64,000 nt of DNA from Salegentibacter flavus (GCF_900115145.1 NZ_FOVL01000009.1:44488-108487); one strand, 5' to 3'. Counted from the stretch's first letter, positions 1-9,486 are shown. Made by a program: numbers and translations. Notes: generated by a model from the letters alone, not told the origin.

Positions 1-987
1 GTCTTGTGGACCACCGTTTCCACCGCCGTTGTCATCATCGCAGCCAAATCTCAGGTGAGCATACTCTGCAGTTTCTCCATCATCATTTAAAAGCGACATA
101 ATAGCATTTCTGGTTAATGTACCGTCAAGAACCATTTCTGGAGCTTCTCCATAAACAGCATCCCAATCTTCTAAAGTAGCTCTCCAGTAAATATAAGGAA
201 CATCACCATCCAGGTTAGTTGGATTAGGTAGAGCAAAACATAATGGTGCTACTGATGGATCTTCACCATCTGTGCTAGGTACAGGGTATAATAATTCATT
301 ATATAATAAATCCCCGCTATCATCAGTACCCATATATACTTCAAAAGAATAGTAAGCAGGATAATGCCTTCCGTTTTCATCACAATAATTGGCAAAAACA
401 CAGAATTCAAAAGCTTCTTTTCCAATTATATCGAAGAACAGATATCCATATTCGTTAACCATACGGTCATCAAAACATAAAACCTCTACGTCTACATATT
501 TTTTTACTCCGGCTCCAAGACTTATATCAAGTGGAAGGGGGTTATCTACAAAATCGTCCAGGTCGCCTCCCATTGTTGGAGCAAGCCAGATACGATCCCC
601 TCCTTCATTGAAAACAGCAAAATATGTTAAAACATAGTCCCCAGGAGTAAGTTCAAGATCCGCAGATTCCTCAGTAAACCATACATCTTCTCCATCTTCT
701 TGTATGGGTGTAGGATTAACATTAATCACTAATGGTTCTTCCATGCTCCCCAGGCCCTCATCACCTGTTAGTACCACTTCTACATAAGCAGGTTCATCAT
801 CCACACAAACAGGAATTCCTAAGTCAGCCTGCTGCTTGCTATTGTTCACCAGATCATTTAGGACAGTACCAAAAGACAAAGTGGCTTTGGCTTCATCCTG
901 TAAAACATCAGTTTCTTCTTTACTACACGAGGTAAATAACATTGCTATTATAGCAATGGCCCCAATGTACTTATTAAAATTTTTCAT
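1..987 (-). CDS. Lipoprotein paralog A, C-terminus outside window
   Basis: An open frame runs from an ATG at 987 to the window edge (329 codons) without a stop, so the gene is partial. It begins MKNFNKYIGAIAIIAMLFTS followed by Cys, a short lipoprotein signal with lipobox LFTSC; the mature protein should be lipid-anchored, probably in the outer membrane. Residues about 30-320 match the N-terminal modules of the two proteins encoded just upstream (1067-2458 and 2619-4277), including nearly identical blocks such as [15 protein letters not shown] and [16 protein letters not shown] Gly/Asn-rich linker starts at the edge, so a different C-terminal module probably follows outside the window. The function is unknown. 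A secreted beta-sandwich or cell-surface role is only a guess from the lipobox and acidic composition. Confidence 0.85.
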   Translation of the reverse strand, partial: MKNFNKYIGAIAIIAMLFTSCSKEETDVLQDEAKATLSFGTVLNDLVNNSKQQADLGIPVCVDDEPAYVEVVLTGDEGLGSMEEPLVINVNPTPIQEDGEDVWFTEESADLELTPGDYVLTYFAVFNEGGDRIWLAPTMGGDLDDFVDNPLPLDISLGAGVKKYVDVEVLCFDDRMVNEYGYLFFDIIGKEAFEFCVFANYCDENGRHYPAYYSFEVYMGTDDSGDLLYNELLYPVPSTDGEDPSVAPLCFALPNPTNLDGDVPYIYWRATLEDWDAVYGEAPEMVLDGTLTRNAIMSLLNDDGETAEYAHLRFGCDDDNGGGNGGPQD

Positions 988-1029
988 AATTAAATTATTT
1001 AAGAATGGTTATAAAAGTGTTTGGTAAAA

Positions 1030-1059
1030 AAGGGAAAGGCGTATTTCCACCTTTCCCTT
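1030..1059 (-). terminator. Rho-independent terminator after lipoprotein B
   Basis: AAGGGAAAGG (1030-1039) pairs perfectly with CCTTTCCCTT (1050-1059) across a 10-nt loop. On the minus strand the hairpin is followed by a run of T residues (complement of 1025-1031). It lies directly downstream of the lipoprotein B stop codon at 1067, so paralogs A and B are probably separate transcripts. Confidence 0.7.
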
Positions 1060-1066
1060 AATTATT

Positions 1067-2458
1067 TTAGTCAAATTCATGCAGATCAATTGCTCCACAG
1101 GCTACTGGAATTCCGGGAACATATTCCCCGTCTACCGTCATCCCATGAATATTGATAGTTCTATCCTGCAATTGTCCTAATGCAGCTAATTCAGGATCGC
1201 TTAGAGTAAATACTCTGTTATAGTTAAGCCATCCCCACATAGAATGAGCTCTTGGCCATTCTCCGTTTTGTTCATCCAAATCAAAGATTGGTAATCCCGA
1301 ATCATCACAGTTGTCACCTTCATGAATATGCTGAGGATGTGTTTTGTGCTGACCTTTTTCAAGGTTAGTTGCCATTACTGTTGCTCTCAGCATATTGTCT
1401 TCAAGCTTAAAATAGGCGAACCCAAATACCTCAGATCCATTTTCAGGATATAAACAGGCTTTATAATGCTTAGCATCCTCTCTTGGATCCTGGAAAATAG
1501 GAGGTTCATCACCGGTTTCACAACCTTCACGGAAGTGCCAGTAATCAAGGCTATCCTCGCCATCAAAGAAGCTTTTTACTTCAGTATCGGTGATAGTACC
1601 TACTCTAATTATTTCTTCAATAACATCTCCGTAGGCATCAGAACTTAAGAGCGTGATTTCATAATAGTATTCATCATCGCCGCTGGTGTCTGGTAAGGCC
1701 ATACATAATGGGGTTCCTGCCCAGTCTCCATCGTCATTTAATTCTACGGTATTGCTTAGATCATCATAAAGCTGAGTGCCTTTTTCGCCATCTTCCCATA
1801 CCCATACATCTACACTAAAGGCAGCTGGATAGTGTCTTCCACTAGGAGGACAGAAGTTTCCGAAAATACAGAACTCTATTGCTTCTTTTCCAATAATATC
1901 GAAGAACAGGTATCCGTATTCGTTCACCAAACGGTCATCAAAACAGAGTACTTCTACATCAACATATTTTTTAACTCCGGCTCCAAGATTGATGTCAAGG
2001 GGAAGTGGATTATCAACAAAGTCGGCAAGATCCCCATCGGTGGTAGGTGCAAGCCAGATCATGTCTCCTTCCGCATTAAATACTGCAAAATATGTTAAAG
2101 TATAAGACCCTGGTGTTAATTCAAGATCTCCGGATTCCTGAGTGAACCATACATCCTCCCCATTTTCCTGGATAGGAGTAGGATTAACATCGATCACCAA
2201 AGGATCTTCTTCGGTTCCAACATTCTCATCTCCGGTTAGAATTACTTCTACATAAGCCGGTGCATCATCTACACAAACGGGAATACCGAGATCGGCCTGT
2301 TGTCTGCTGGTTGTGACAAGATCATTCAGCAGTGCTCCAAAGGAAAGGGTTGCTTTCTCGCCTCCGTTGTCGATCACCGGAGTTTCTTCCTTACTACAGG
2401 AGGTAAAAAGCATCGCAAAAACCGCAATACCTCCCAGGAATAGTTTAAAGTTTTTCAT
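1067..2458 (-). CDS. Lipoprotein paralog B with CHRD-like C-terminal domain
   Basis: The protein has 463 residues counted from the ATG at 2458. The frame extends upstream, but this ATG gives MKNFKLFLGGIAVFAMLFTS plus Cys, a proper lipobox matching both paralogs. Residues about 30-315 are the shared N-terminal module seen in paralogs A and C. The C-terminal 140 residues differ from C: they contain KTHPQHIHEG and later NIHGMTVDG...VACGAI, a pattern resembling CHRD domains (beta-sandwich domains with a conserved HxHxG-type motif). That assignment is by pattern only. The likely location is the cell surface or periplasmic face of a membrane. It is flanked by paralogs on the same strand, and a hairpin terminator follows at 1030-1059. 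Its function is unknown; binding or adhesion is a guess. Confidence 0.85.
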   Translation of the reverse strand: MKNFKLFLGGIAVFAMLFTSCSKEETPVIDNGGEKATLSFGALLNDLVTTSRQQADLGIPVCVDDAPAYVEVILTGDENVGTEEDPLVIDVNPTPIQENGEDVWFTQESGDLELTPGSYTLTYFAVFNAEGDMIWLAPTTDGDLADFVDNPLPLDINLGAGVKKYVDVEVLCFDDRLVNEYGYLFFDIIGKEAIEFCIFGNFCPPSGRHYPAAFSVDVWVWEDGEKGTQLYDDLSNTVELNDDGDWAGTPLCMALPDTSGDDEYYYEITLLSSDAYGDVIEEIIRVGTITDTEVKSFFDGEDSLDYWHFREGCETGDEPPIFQDPREDAKHYKACLYPENGSEVFGFAYFKLEDNMLRATVMATNLEKGQHKTHPQHIHEGDNCDDSGLPIFDLDEQNGEWPRAHSMWGWLNYNRVFTLSDPELAALGQLQDRTINIHGMTVDGEYVPGIPVACGAIDLHEFD

Positions 2459-2566
2459 AATAAAAAATTTAAGGTTAATAAATAAGTGAATGGTTAATAA
2501 AGTTATTGAGATGGCCGATTGGCCGCAACTTTTCATAATCTCAGTGAAATATGCAGCTGATTAATC

Positions 2567-2595
2567 TCCGGCTCTCCATAAATTGGAGAACCGGA
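2567..2595 (-). terminator. Hairpin after lipoprotein C
   Basis: TCCGGCTCTCCA (2567-2578) pairs with TGGAGAACCGGA (2584-2595) with one mismatch and a 5-nt loop, just downstream of the paralog C stop. There is no clear T-run after it on the minus strand, so termination is uncertain. Confidence 0.4.
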
Positions 2596-2618
2596 TATTA
2601 ATTTTACTACATCAAGAT

Positions 2619-4277
2619 TTATAACTCTGATTCGTCTGGACAAACATCCAGGTGTACAACCAACCAGAAGTCGCCGTCACCGGAATATTCGGTACTCCAT
2701 GTCTCGATATCGTCAAACTCAGAAAGTTCATCTCCGAATTGTCCGGGAGCCGTAGTTGTTGGCGCATCTTCATCATCGAAGTAAATATGTCCGCCTTCAG
2801 CATCAACACCTCCGTAAAGATCAATCTCTACCTCAACATCATCACCGTCAACTTCAAGGGTAACTACTCCCACAAGGGTTCCCTTATCAGTATCGTTTTG
2901 AGCAGCTCCGGCATAGATGTTATACTCGTAGGTACCATCTTCACCATCAAAATTAAGCGCCCATCCCCATCTGGCATTACCTAATTCAAGGTCCTGAAGC
3001 GTGTAATTTCCAACCATAAAGGCGGTTTCACAGTCATCAAGATCGGCAACGGGATCATCTCCCCCTCCGTTATCATCTTCAAGACAGTCTGGAATGCCGT
3101 TATCATTGTCATCAATGGTATCATCTTCACCTGGACATTGGTCACAGGCATCACCTACACCATCACCATCGGTATCGGCTTGGTCTTCATTATCTACGAA
3201 AGGACAGTTGTCACAAGCATCTCCATGACTATCGTTGTCAGAATTTTCCTGATCTGGATTGTAAACATTTGGACAGTTATCATCATCATTAGGAACATCA
3301 TCATCGTCGTCGTCAGCAGGAGGAGGTGTGTCGCCACAATTGAAACGAATGTGTTCGTAATCTACATTGTCATCTCCGTCAAAATTGGCTTCGATGTCAT
3401 TTCGGCTTAGAGAACCACTTTCCGTATATTCTCCTACAGTTCCATATACATCATCCCAGTCAAGTAAAGTAACTTCATAATGGATGTATTCAACATCATC
3501 TCCGTAAGAAGCAATATTCGGAAGTGCAAAACATAATGGCTCTGCAGATGGGTCTTCACCTTCGGTAGATACTGTATTTGTAACTCCGTCGTATAGAACT
3601 GTTCCATCATCAAGAGTAATAGTCACTTCATAGTAACCAGGGTAGTGTCTGCCATCGTCATCACAATAGTTCACAAAGAAGCAATATTCAAAAGCTTCCT
3701 TACCTATAATATCAAAGAATAAGTAACCATATTCATTGACCAGACGATCATCAAAACACAGCACTTCTACATCTACATACTTTTTAACTCCGGCACCAAG
3801 CGAAATATCAAGTGGTAAAGGAGTATCAACGAAGTCTGCGAGTTCACCGCCTGATACCGGTGCTATCCAGATCAAAACATCGTCTTCACTAAAGACAGCA
3901 AAATAAGTAAGTTGGTAATCTCCGGGAGTGAGTTCAAGGTCGGCAGATTCCTCTGTGAAATAAACCATTTCCCCATCTTCTTCAATAGGAGTTTCATTTA
4001 CGGGGATCATAAGAGGATCGCCCATTTCACCAACATTTTCCTCACCGGTAAGTACAACGTGTACATAGGCAGGCGCATCATCACTACATAATGGAATTAG
4101 ATCGCCAACTGATTGTTTAGTGGCATTATCCATCAAGTCATTTAAAGCCGATGCAAAGGAAAGGGTCGCTTGCTCCTGATTTTCGATGACAGAAGATTCA
4201 TCGTCTGTACTACAGGAAGTAAATAGCATTGCGAAAATTGCAATTGCTGAAAAATAATACTTAAAGTTTTTCATCAT
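2619..4277 (-). CDS. Lipoprotein paralog C with thrombospondin type 3 repeats
   Basis: The protein has 552 residues; the start is either of two adjacent ATGs at 4277 or 4274. The signal ends in the lipobox LFTSC. Residues about 30-315 are the module shared with paralogs A and B. Then comes a stretch of aspartates and two to three thrombospondin type 3 repeats ([20 protein letters not shown], then [12 protein letters not shown]), which are calcium-binding in known proteins. A final domain of about 140 residues starts near [12 protein letters not shown] and contains [10 protein letters not shown], a pattern I associate with Flavobacteriia surface lipoproteins. The predicted role is surface-exposed and calcium-stabilised; no enzyme motif is seen. 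It is the promoter-proximal gene of the trio, 227 bp downstream of the LuxR-type regulator on the same strand. Confidence 0.87.
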   Translation of the reverse strand: MMKNFKYYFSAIAIFAMLFTSCSTDDESSVIENQEQATLSFASALNDLMDNATKQSVGDLIPLCSDDAPAYVHVVLTGEENVGEMGDPLMIPVNETPIEEDGEMVYFTEESADLELTPGDYQLTYFAVFSEDDVLIWIAPVSGGELADFVDTPLPLDISLGAGVKKYVDVEVLCFDDRLVNEYGYLFFDIIGKEAFEYCFFVNYCDDDGRHYPGYYEVTITLDDGTVLYDGVTNTVSTEGEDPSAEPLCFALPNIASYGDDVEYIHYEVTLLDWDDVYGTVGEYTESGSLSRNDIEANFDGDDNVDYEHIRFNCGDTPPPADDDDDDVPNDDDNCPNVYNPDQENSDNDSHGDACDNCPFVDNEDQADTDGDGVGDACDQCPGEDDTIDDNDNGIPDCLEDDNGGGDDPVADLDDCETAFMVGNYTLQDLELGNARWGWALNFDGEDGTYEYNIYAGAAQNDTDKGTLVGVVTLEVDGDDVEVEIDLYGGVDAEGGHIYFDDEDAPTTTAPGQFGDELSEFDDIETWSTEYSGDGDFWLVVHLDVCPDESEL

Positions 4278-4305
4278 TAAAGATTTTTAGTTAATAATTA
4301 TTTTA

Positions 4306-4319
4306 GAATGGTTAATAAA
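4306..4319 (-). promoter_or_regulatory. Conserved TTTATTAACCATTC element upstream of lipoprotein genes
   Basis: The minus-strand sequence TTTATTAACCATTC lies 29 nt upstream of paralog C. The same 14-mer sits at 2488-2501 upstream of paralog B, and a variant (TTTTATAACCATTC) at 1003-1016 upstream of paralog A. A 13-base version occurs at 19832-19844, 14 nt upstream of the unrelated DUF2853 gene. The role is unknown: it could be a 5' UTR element, a regulator site or duplicated flanking DNA. The rest of the gap 4278-4504 shows no clear TAnnTTTG box. Confidence 0.4.
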
Positions 4320-4504
4320 TATATAGGTGCCCAAAATGGGTGATCTATCAAAAATGCATTAAACACAGTTGTTGGGGAAAGTTGGCTTACAGATAAGATG
4401 GAAAGTGGGGTGACTATCTTATCCTAAATTCATTAATAAAAGTACTTCAATTTAAATGGGAAGTACATAGGGGAAAACCCGTAAAATTGTATCACTTGGT
4501 TTTT

Positions 4505-5521
4505 TTAGGCCTTTTGAGAATCAATCAAATTATGGTTAATGGCATAGATAATACTTTCAAGTATCGTCTCAGAATTGGTTCTTTTTATAATATTGGATCG
4601 ATGCTTCTCTATGGTCTTTGGCGAAATAAATAAGGTAGAAGAAATATCCTTTGTTTTATAACCCTTGATCAATAACTGGATAATCTCTTTCTCCCTTTTT
4701 GTGAAGCTAAATTCAGGAATATTACTGTTTTCCTTAAAACAAGCCTCTACCAGTTCTGAATTTGTCCCGAGCTTAGGATTTACCATAACCTCATCTCCAT
4801 TGAAATCTATTATCATAATAAAATGATTCCCGTAATTCTTATTCAGTTTTGAGAAACTTATTTTCGCATCGCGCACTTTATTGGACCTGAGAAGGAGAGC
4901 GGTTTTTGTAGATGCTTTCATATGTTTCCCTCTGCCAAAATTCCGAAGAGCATTTTTCACCTTAGCTTTATTCTCACATTGCACCAGGTCGGTAAGTTTT
5001 AATCCCTTGGTTTTCTCTATTCTGAAGTGCTGTTTGAAAGAATCGTTCATCGCGACAATTTCGTCCTGCTGAAGCAAGACTACAGGCTTCGCCATTAAAT
5101 TGAAGAGCCCCATAAAGGAATCTTTCCAGAAATTAGAAAGCGAATTATTCGCAAAAACGAGTTTTATGAGTTTCCCGCACAGGGCCTGGACCGAGGGGGA
5201 ATAGATAAATTCGTCTACTACTCTTCTAAAACGACTTTCTACTTCCATTTTCAGGCTTTCTTCCGCATAAACGATTAGCCAGGCTTTGTTGAGAAAATGA
5301 GTAGATTTAAAATTTGAGATATTTTTAAAGTTTCTTCCGGATCTGTAGGAAGCATAATCTATTAAGATGATATCCGGTAATAGATTCAATGCACAATTGA
5401 ATCCTGTGTGCAAAGAACTGGCTGTATGAACTTCAAAATGTAAACTTAGTCCATCCTTAATGCCCCTCTGGAGTTCACTCCTGCTGGTAATTAACAGCAG
5501 TTGCTTTTTATCTGTAATCAT
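4505..5521 (-). CDS. Orphan LuxR-type regulator with PAS-like middle domain
   Basis: The C-terminal 65 residues (FTKREKEIIQLLIKGYKTKD and on to the SPKTIEKHRSNI recognition helix) form a classic LuxR/GerE helix-turn-helix. Residues about 1-120 resemble a response-regulator receiver fold, with one aspartate in IILIDYAS but without the acidic pocket pair and without a clear lysine, so a degenerate receiver is likely. The middle part (LMAKPVVLLQQDEIVAMNDS and following) reads like a PAS fold. I chose the ATG at 5521 because it begins just before the first beta strand; an in-frame ATG at 5563 would add 14 residues. No histidine kinase is adjacent. The lipoprotein trio lies immediately downstream on the same strand and is a plausible target, which is inference only. 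Confidence 0.75.
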   Translation of the reverse strand: MITDKKQLLLITSRSELQRGIKDGLSLHFEVHTASSLHTGFNCALNLLPDIILIDYASYRSGRNFKNISNFKSTHFLNKAWLIVYAEESLKMEVESRFRRVVDEFIYSPSVQALCGKLIKLVFANNSLSNFWKDSFMGLFNLMAKPVVLLQQDEIVAMNDSFKQHFRIEKTKGLKLTDLVQCENKAKVKNALRNFGRGKHMKASTKTALLLRSNKVRDAKISFSKLNKNYGNHFIMIIDFNGDEVMVNPKLGTNSELVEACFKENSNIPEFSFTKREKEIIQLLIKGYKTKDISSTLFISPKTIEKHRSNIIKRTNSETILESIIYAINHNLIDSQKA

Positions 5522-5947
5522 TCCAATATATTTTAGTGTGCCTGAGCACTGGTTAATAAGCAATACTATCTGTTTGGGGCAGTAGTCTACAAACCCGCAA
5601 TAAAATGGAGTTTGGCTTCCGGGGGGGAATAATTAAAGATTTGGGTAAGAATTTACTATTATAAATATAGGTGAAAATCCCCATTCTCTGGAAATATTTT
5701 CTGTAATATTATACTGACATTCCACAGGTTTATTTCCTGATTTAAAACTAATTTTCACAGTTTAAATTTGAATTTTATGCAACCATATAGTTTTATTTAA
5801 CAAACCATTTGCATTTATGGATTTCCATAAAATTCCTAAAACAATACAAAACCACTAAAAATATTACATCTTAATTAACAGGCATCAGAATAAGCTTTCT
5901 TTTTAGTTAGCAACACTTTAAGTACCTTTGCCACCTTGTTTAAAAAT
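5522..5947. other. Divergent intergenic region, LuxR-type gene and uvrA
   Basis: This is AT-rich DNA between divergent genes. The only element I can point to is the TACCTTTG box at 5923-5930 for uvrA. No hairpin terminator, RNA gene or credible small ORF is seen. Confidence 0.6.
5923..5930 (+). promoter_or_regulatory. -7 promoter box for uvrA (TACCTTTG)
   Basis: TACCTTTG matches the Bacteroidota -7 consensus TAnnTTTG, 17 nt upstream of the uvrA ATG. No good TTG -33 element is visible at the right distance. The implied leader is only about ten nucleotides. Confidence 0.55.
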
Positions 5948-8779
5948 ATGGCAAAATTCGAAGAATATATAGAAGTTTTAGGAGCCCGGGTCCACAATCT
6001 TAAAAACATTGATGTAAGAATTCCACGTCAAAAACTGGTGGTAATTACCGGACTTTCAGGTTCAGGGAAATCATCCCTGGCTTTTGATACGATTTATGCT
6101 GAAGGACAGCGTAGGTACATCGAAACATTTTCGGCCTATGCCAGGCAGTTTCTGGGAGGTCTTGAACGCCCAGATGTTGATAAAATAGACGGGCTTTCCC
6201 CGGTTATTGCCATTGAACAAAAAACCACCAGTAAGAATCCCCGAAGTACCGTGGGTACTATTACTGAAATTTATGACTTTCTACGACTTTTATATGCCCG
6301 CGCCGGGGAAGCATACAGTTATAATACCGGAGAGAAGATGGTTAGTTATTCCGATAGCCAGATCAAAGATCTGATCCTGCAGGATTTTAAAGGAAAAAGG
6401 GTAAATGTCCTGGCTCCGGCGGTGAGATCAAGAAAAGGACATTACCGCGAGCTCTTTGAGCAGATCGCAAAACAGGGTTTCGTAAAAGTACGCACCGATG
6501 GCGAGATAAGAGACATCGTAAAAGGAATGAAGCTGGACCGCTATGTCACCCACGATATCGAAATTGTAGTAGACCGCCTGAAGATAGACGATAAAACCGA
6601 GGCCGATAAACGTCTGGACGAAAGTATAAAAACTGCCATGTATCATGGCAACGATGTGCTTATGATCATGGAGCAGGAAACCGGGGAACTCCGTTTCTTT
6701 AGCCGAACGCTTATGTGTCCCACTACCGGAATATCTTATCCAAATCCGGAGCCTAATACATTTTCCTTTAATTCTCCAAAGGGCGCCTGTGATTCCTGTA
6801 ACGGGATAGGCACCTTATTCAAGGTTAATATCGATAAAATCATCCCAGATCCAAAAAAGAGCATTCAAAACGGCGGCCTCGCGCCTCATGGTCCCCAAAA
6901 AAAGAACTGGATCTTCTCGCAGCTGGAACTAATTGCTGAAAAATATGATTTTAAGCTTTCCGAGCCTATTAGTAAAATTCCAAAAGAAGCAATGGACCTC
7001 ATACTTTTCGGCGGGAAGGAAAAATTCTCCAAAGAATCCAAAACCCTGGGAATTACCCGCGATTTTAAAATCGATTTTGAAGGAGTAGCTACTTTTATTG
7101 AAAACACCTATTATAATAACGATTCTACCTCCCTTAGACGTTGGGCTAAGGAATATATGGATAAGATAGAATGCCCCGAGTGCCAGGGCACACGTTTGAA
7201 GAAAGAGTCTCTTTACTTTATGATTCACGATAAAAATATCGCCGATCTCGCCCAGCTGGATATCAGCGATCTGGCGAAATGGTTTAAAGGCCTGGAGAAA
7301 CACCTCAGCACAAAACAAAATCAGATCGCTTCAGAAGTAATTAAGGAAATTCGAACCAGAATTCAGTTCCTCGTAGATGTCGGTCTAACCTACCTTGCTC
7401 TCAACCGGGGCTCTAAATCGCTTTCGGGAGGAGAAGCTCAACGTATCAGGCTGGCTACCCAAATAGGTTCCCAGTTGGTAGGGGTGCTCTACATTTTAGA
7501 TGAACCCAGCATTGGATTACATCAGCGGGACAATGAAAAACTCATCAATTCCCTGGTTTCTCTGCGCGACCTGGGAAATTCGGTTATCGTGGTGGAGCAC
7601 GATAAGGATATGATAGAGCGGGCTGACCACGTGATAGATATTGGCCCCGAAGCCGGAAAACACGGTGGAGAGATAATTAGTGAAGGGACACCTTCAGAAT
7701 TAAAAGAACACGACACCCTTACCGCTGCTTATCTTAATGGAACTAAAGAAATTATGGTTCCTGAAAAAAGAAGAAAAGGCAACGGAAAATTTATAGAATT
7801 AAAGGGGGCTACCGGCAATAACCTAAAGAAAGTTTCGGTAAAAATTCCTCTGGGAAAAATGGTGGCTGTAACCGGAGTTTCCGGTAGCGGCAAATCTACC
7901 CTGATCAATGAAACGCTCTACCCCATTATGAATGCCTATTATTTTAATGGAGTTAAAGTTCCTATGCCTTATACTTCCATAAAAGGCCTGGATAATCTCG
8001 ATAAGGTGATCGACATCAACCAGACGCCAATTGGAAGAACTCCACGTTCCAACCCGGCAACCTATACGGGAGTGTTTTCTGAGATTAGGAATCTTTTCGC
8101 CAAAACCCCTGAATCCCTTATTCGGGGTTACAAGCCGGGCCGCTTTAGTTTCAACGTAAAAGGCGGAAGATGTGAGACCTGTAAAGGCGGTGGCCTTAGA
8201 GTGATAGAGATGAATTTCCTCCCTGATGTTTATGTGGAATGTGAAACCTGCCAGGGAAAACGCTTTAATCGTGAGACCCTGGAAATTCGGTATAAGGGGA
8301 AATCGATTTCTGATGTACTGGAAATGACCATTAATGATGCTACCCAATTTTTTGAAGCTATTCCAAAAATTTACCGCAAACTAAAGACCATTCAGGATGT
8401 TGGTTTAGGATATATCACCCTGGGCCAGCAAAGCACTACTCTTTCCGGAGGGGAAGCACAGCGAATTAAACTGGCTACTGAACTTTCTAAAAGAGACACC
8501 GGTAATACCTTTTATATTCTAGACGAACCAACAACAGGATTACACTTTGAAGACATCAGAGTGCTGATGGATGTTTTAAATAAATTAGCCGATAAGGGGA
8601 ATACTGTTTTAATTATCGAACATAATATGGACGTGATTAAAATGGCAGATTATATCATAGATATTGGTCCCGAAGGTGGCAAAAATGGCGGGAAACTTAT
8701 CGCTAAGGGAACACCGGAAGAAGTGGCTAGGTCTGGAAAAGGTTATACCGCTCCCTACCTTAAAAAAGAATTAAATTAA
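5948..8779 (+). CDS. uvrA: Excinuclease ABC subunit A
   Basis: UvrA is the damage-recognising ATPase of nucleotide excision repair and works with UvrB in the cytoplasm. The ATG at 5948 (MAKFEEYIEV) is preferred over an in-frame TTG at 5936 because it sits behind a TACCTTTG promoter. The protein has 943 residues, normal for the family. It contains two ABC modules: Walker A GLSGSGKSS near residue 35 and GVSGSGKST near 645, signatures SGGEAQRIRLATQ and SGGEAQRIKLATE, and Walker B regions ending LDEPSIGLH and LDEPTTGLH. The C-terminal zinc finger is intact (CETCKGGG...CETCQGKR). The insertion-domain zinc site has one CxxC half changed to CPTTG while CDSC remains. The LOG-family gene follows 17 bp downstream, probably cotranscribed. 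Confidence 0.97.
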   Translation: MAKFEEYIEVLGARVHNLKNIDVRIPRQKLVVITGLSGSGKSSLAFDTIYAEGQRRYIETFSAYARQFLGGLERPDVDKIDGLSPVIAIEQKTTSKNPRSTVGTITEIYDFLRLLYARAGEAYSYNTGEKMVSYSDSQIKDLILQDFKGKRVNVLAPAVRSRKGHYRELFEQIAKQGFVKVRTDGEIRDIVKGMKLDRYVTHDIEIVVDRLKIDDKTEADKRLDESIKTAMYHGNDVLMIMEQETGELRFFSRTLMCPTTGISYPNPEPNTFSFNSPKGACDSCNGIGTLFKVNIDKIIPDPKKSIQNGGLAPHGPQKKNWIFSQLELIAEKYDFKLSEPISKIPKEAMDLILFGGKEKFSKESKTLGITRDFKIDFEGVATFIENTYYNNDSTSLRRWAKEYMDKIECPECQGTRLKKESLYFMIHDKNIADLAQLDISDLAKWFKGLEKHLSTKQNQIASEVIKEIRTRIQFLVDVGLTYLALNRGSKSLSGGEAQRIRLATQIGSQLVGVLYILDEPSIGLHQRDNEKLINSLVSLRDLGNSVIVVEHDKDMIERADHVIDIGPEAGKHGGEIISEGTPSELKEHDTLTAAYLNGTKEIMVPEKRRKGNGKFIELKGATGNNLKKVSVKIPLGKMVAVTGVSGSGKSTLINETLYPIMNAYYFNGVKVPMPYTSIKGLDNLDKVIDINQTPIGRTPRSNPATYTGVFSEIRNLFAKTPESLIRGYKPGRFSFNVKGGRCETCKGGGLRVIEMNFLPDVYVECETCQGKRFNRETLEIRYKGKSISDVLEMTINDATQFFEAIPKIYRKLKTIQDVGLGYITLGQQSTTLSGGEAQRIKLATELSKRDTGNTFYILDEPTTGLHFEDIRVLMDVLNKLADKGNTVLIIEHNMDVIKMADYIIDIGPEGGKNGGKLIAKGTPEEVARSGKGYTAPYLKKELN

Positions 8780-8796
8780 ATTATCAAAAATCTAAT

Positions 8797-9486
8797 ATGC
8801 AAACAAGTTTAAAGAATAAAGCCTGGAACGAAATTAAAACAAACGATTCCTGGGCTATTTTTAAGATAATGGGGGAATTTGTACACGGTTATGAAAAACT
8901 AAGTCAAATAGGTCCCTGTGTTACTATTTTTGGATCTGCCCGAACAAAACCGGACCAGAAATACTACAAACTGGCAGAAAAAATATCTAAAAAAATAGTT
9001 GAAAACGGCTATGGTGTAATTACCGGTGGTGGCCCCGGAATTATGGAAGCTGGTAATAAAGGAGCCCATCTAGGCGGCGGGACTTCAGTGGGACTTAATA
9101 TAGACCTGCCTTTTGAGCAGCACGATAATCCTTATATCGATAATGATAAAAGTCTTGATTTTGATTATTTCTTTGTTAGAAAAGTAATGTTCGTGAAATA
9201 TTCTCAGGGATTTGTAGTAATGCCAGGTGGTTTTGGAACGCTGGACGAACTTTTTGAAGCGATAACCCTTATTCAGACCCATAAAATAGATAAATTCCCT
9301 ATAATACTGGTAGGCACCGAATTCTGGGGTGGCCTCATAGATTGGGTGCGAAAAACCCTTCTGGATAGCTTTCAAAATATTAGTGAACCCGATATGGACC
9401 TGGTTCAGGTGGTGGATACTGAAGATGAAGTCATTGAAATCCTTAACCAGTTCTACGATGAGTACAACTTAAGTCCTAACTTCTAA
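8797..9486 (+). CDS. LOG-family protein (TIGR00730 / lysine-decarboxylase-like)
   Basis: The protein has 229 residues with a Rossmann-type core. It carries the family signature PGGFGTLDELFE near residue 142 and the upstream nucleotide-binding loop GGGPGIMEAGNKGA near residue 70. Proteins of this family hydrolyse cytokinin-type or other purine/pyrimidine nucleoside 5'-monophosphates at the N-glycosidic bond (LOG, PpnN-like); many are misannotated as lysine decarboxylases. It is cytoplasmic. It begins 17 bp after uvrA on the same strand, suggesting a two-gene unit that would fit nucleotide salvage beside DNA repair, though this is inference. The substrate cannot be read from the sequence. Confidence 0.88.
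   Translation: MQTSLKNKAWNEIKTNDSWAIFKIMGEFVHGYEKLSQIGPCVTIFGSARTKPDQKYYKLAEKISKKIVENGYGVITGGGPGIMEAGNKGAHLGGGTSVGLNIDLPFEQHDNPYIDNDKSLDFDYFFVRKVMFVKYSQGFVVMPGGFGTLDELFEAITLIQTHKIDKFPIILVGTEFWGGLIDWVRKTLLDSFQNISEPDMDLVQVVDTEDEVIEILNQFYDEYNLSPNF

Noticed and set aside
389..637. 82-codon frame opposite lipoprotein A
   Set aside because: It is the antisense shadow of a clear coding frame with a lipobox and paralogs.
2612..2824. 70-codon minus frame overlapping the end of lipoprotein C
   Set aside because: It lies in another frame of the same strand inside a real gene, with no support.
3138..3410. Ile/Val-rich plus-strand frame opposite lipoprotein C
   Set aside because: The apparent membrane protein is the reverse reading of the Asp-rich thrombospondin repeats.
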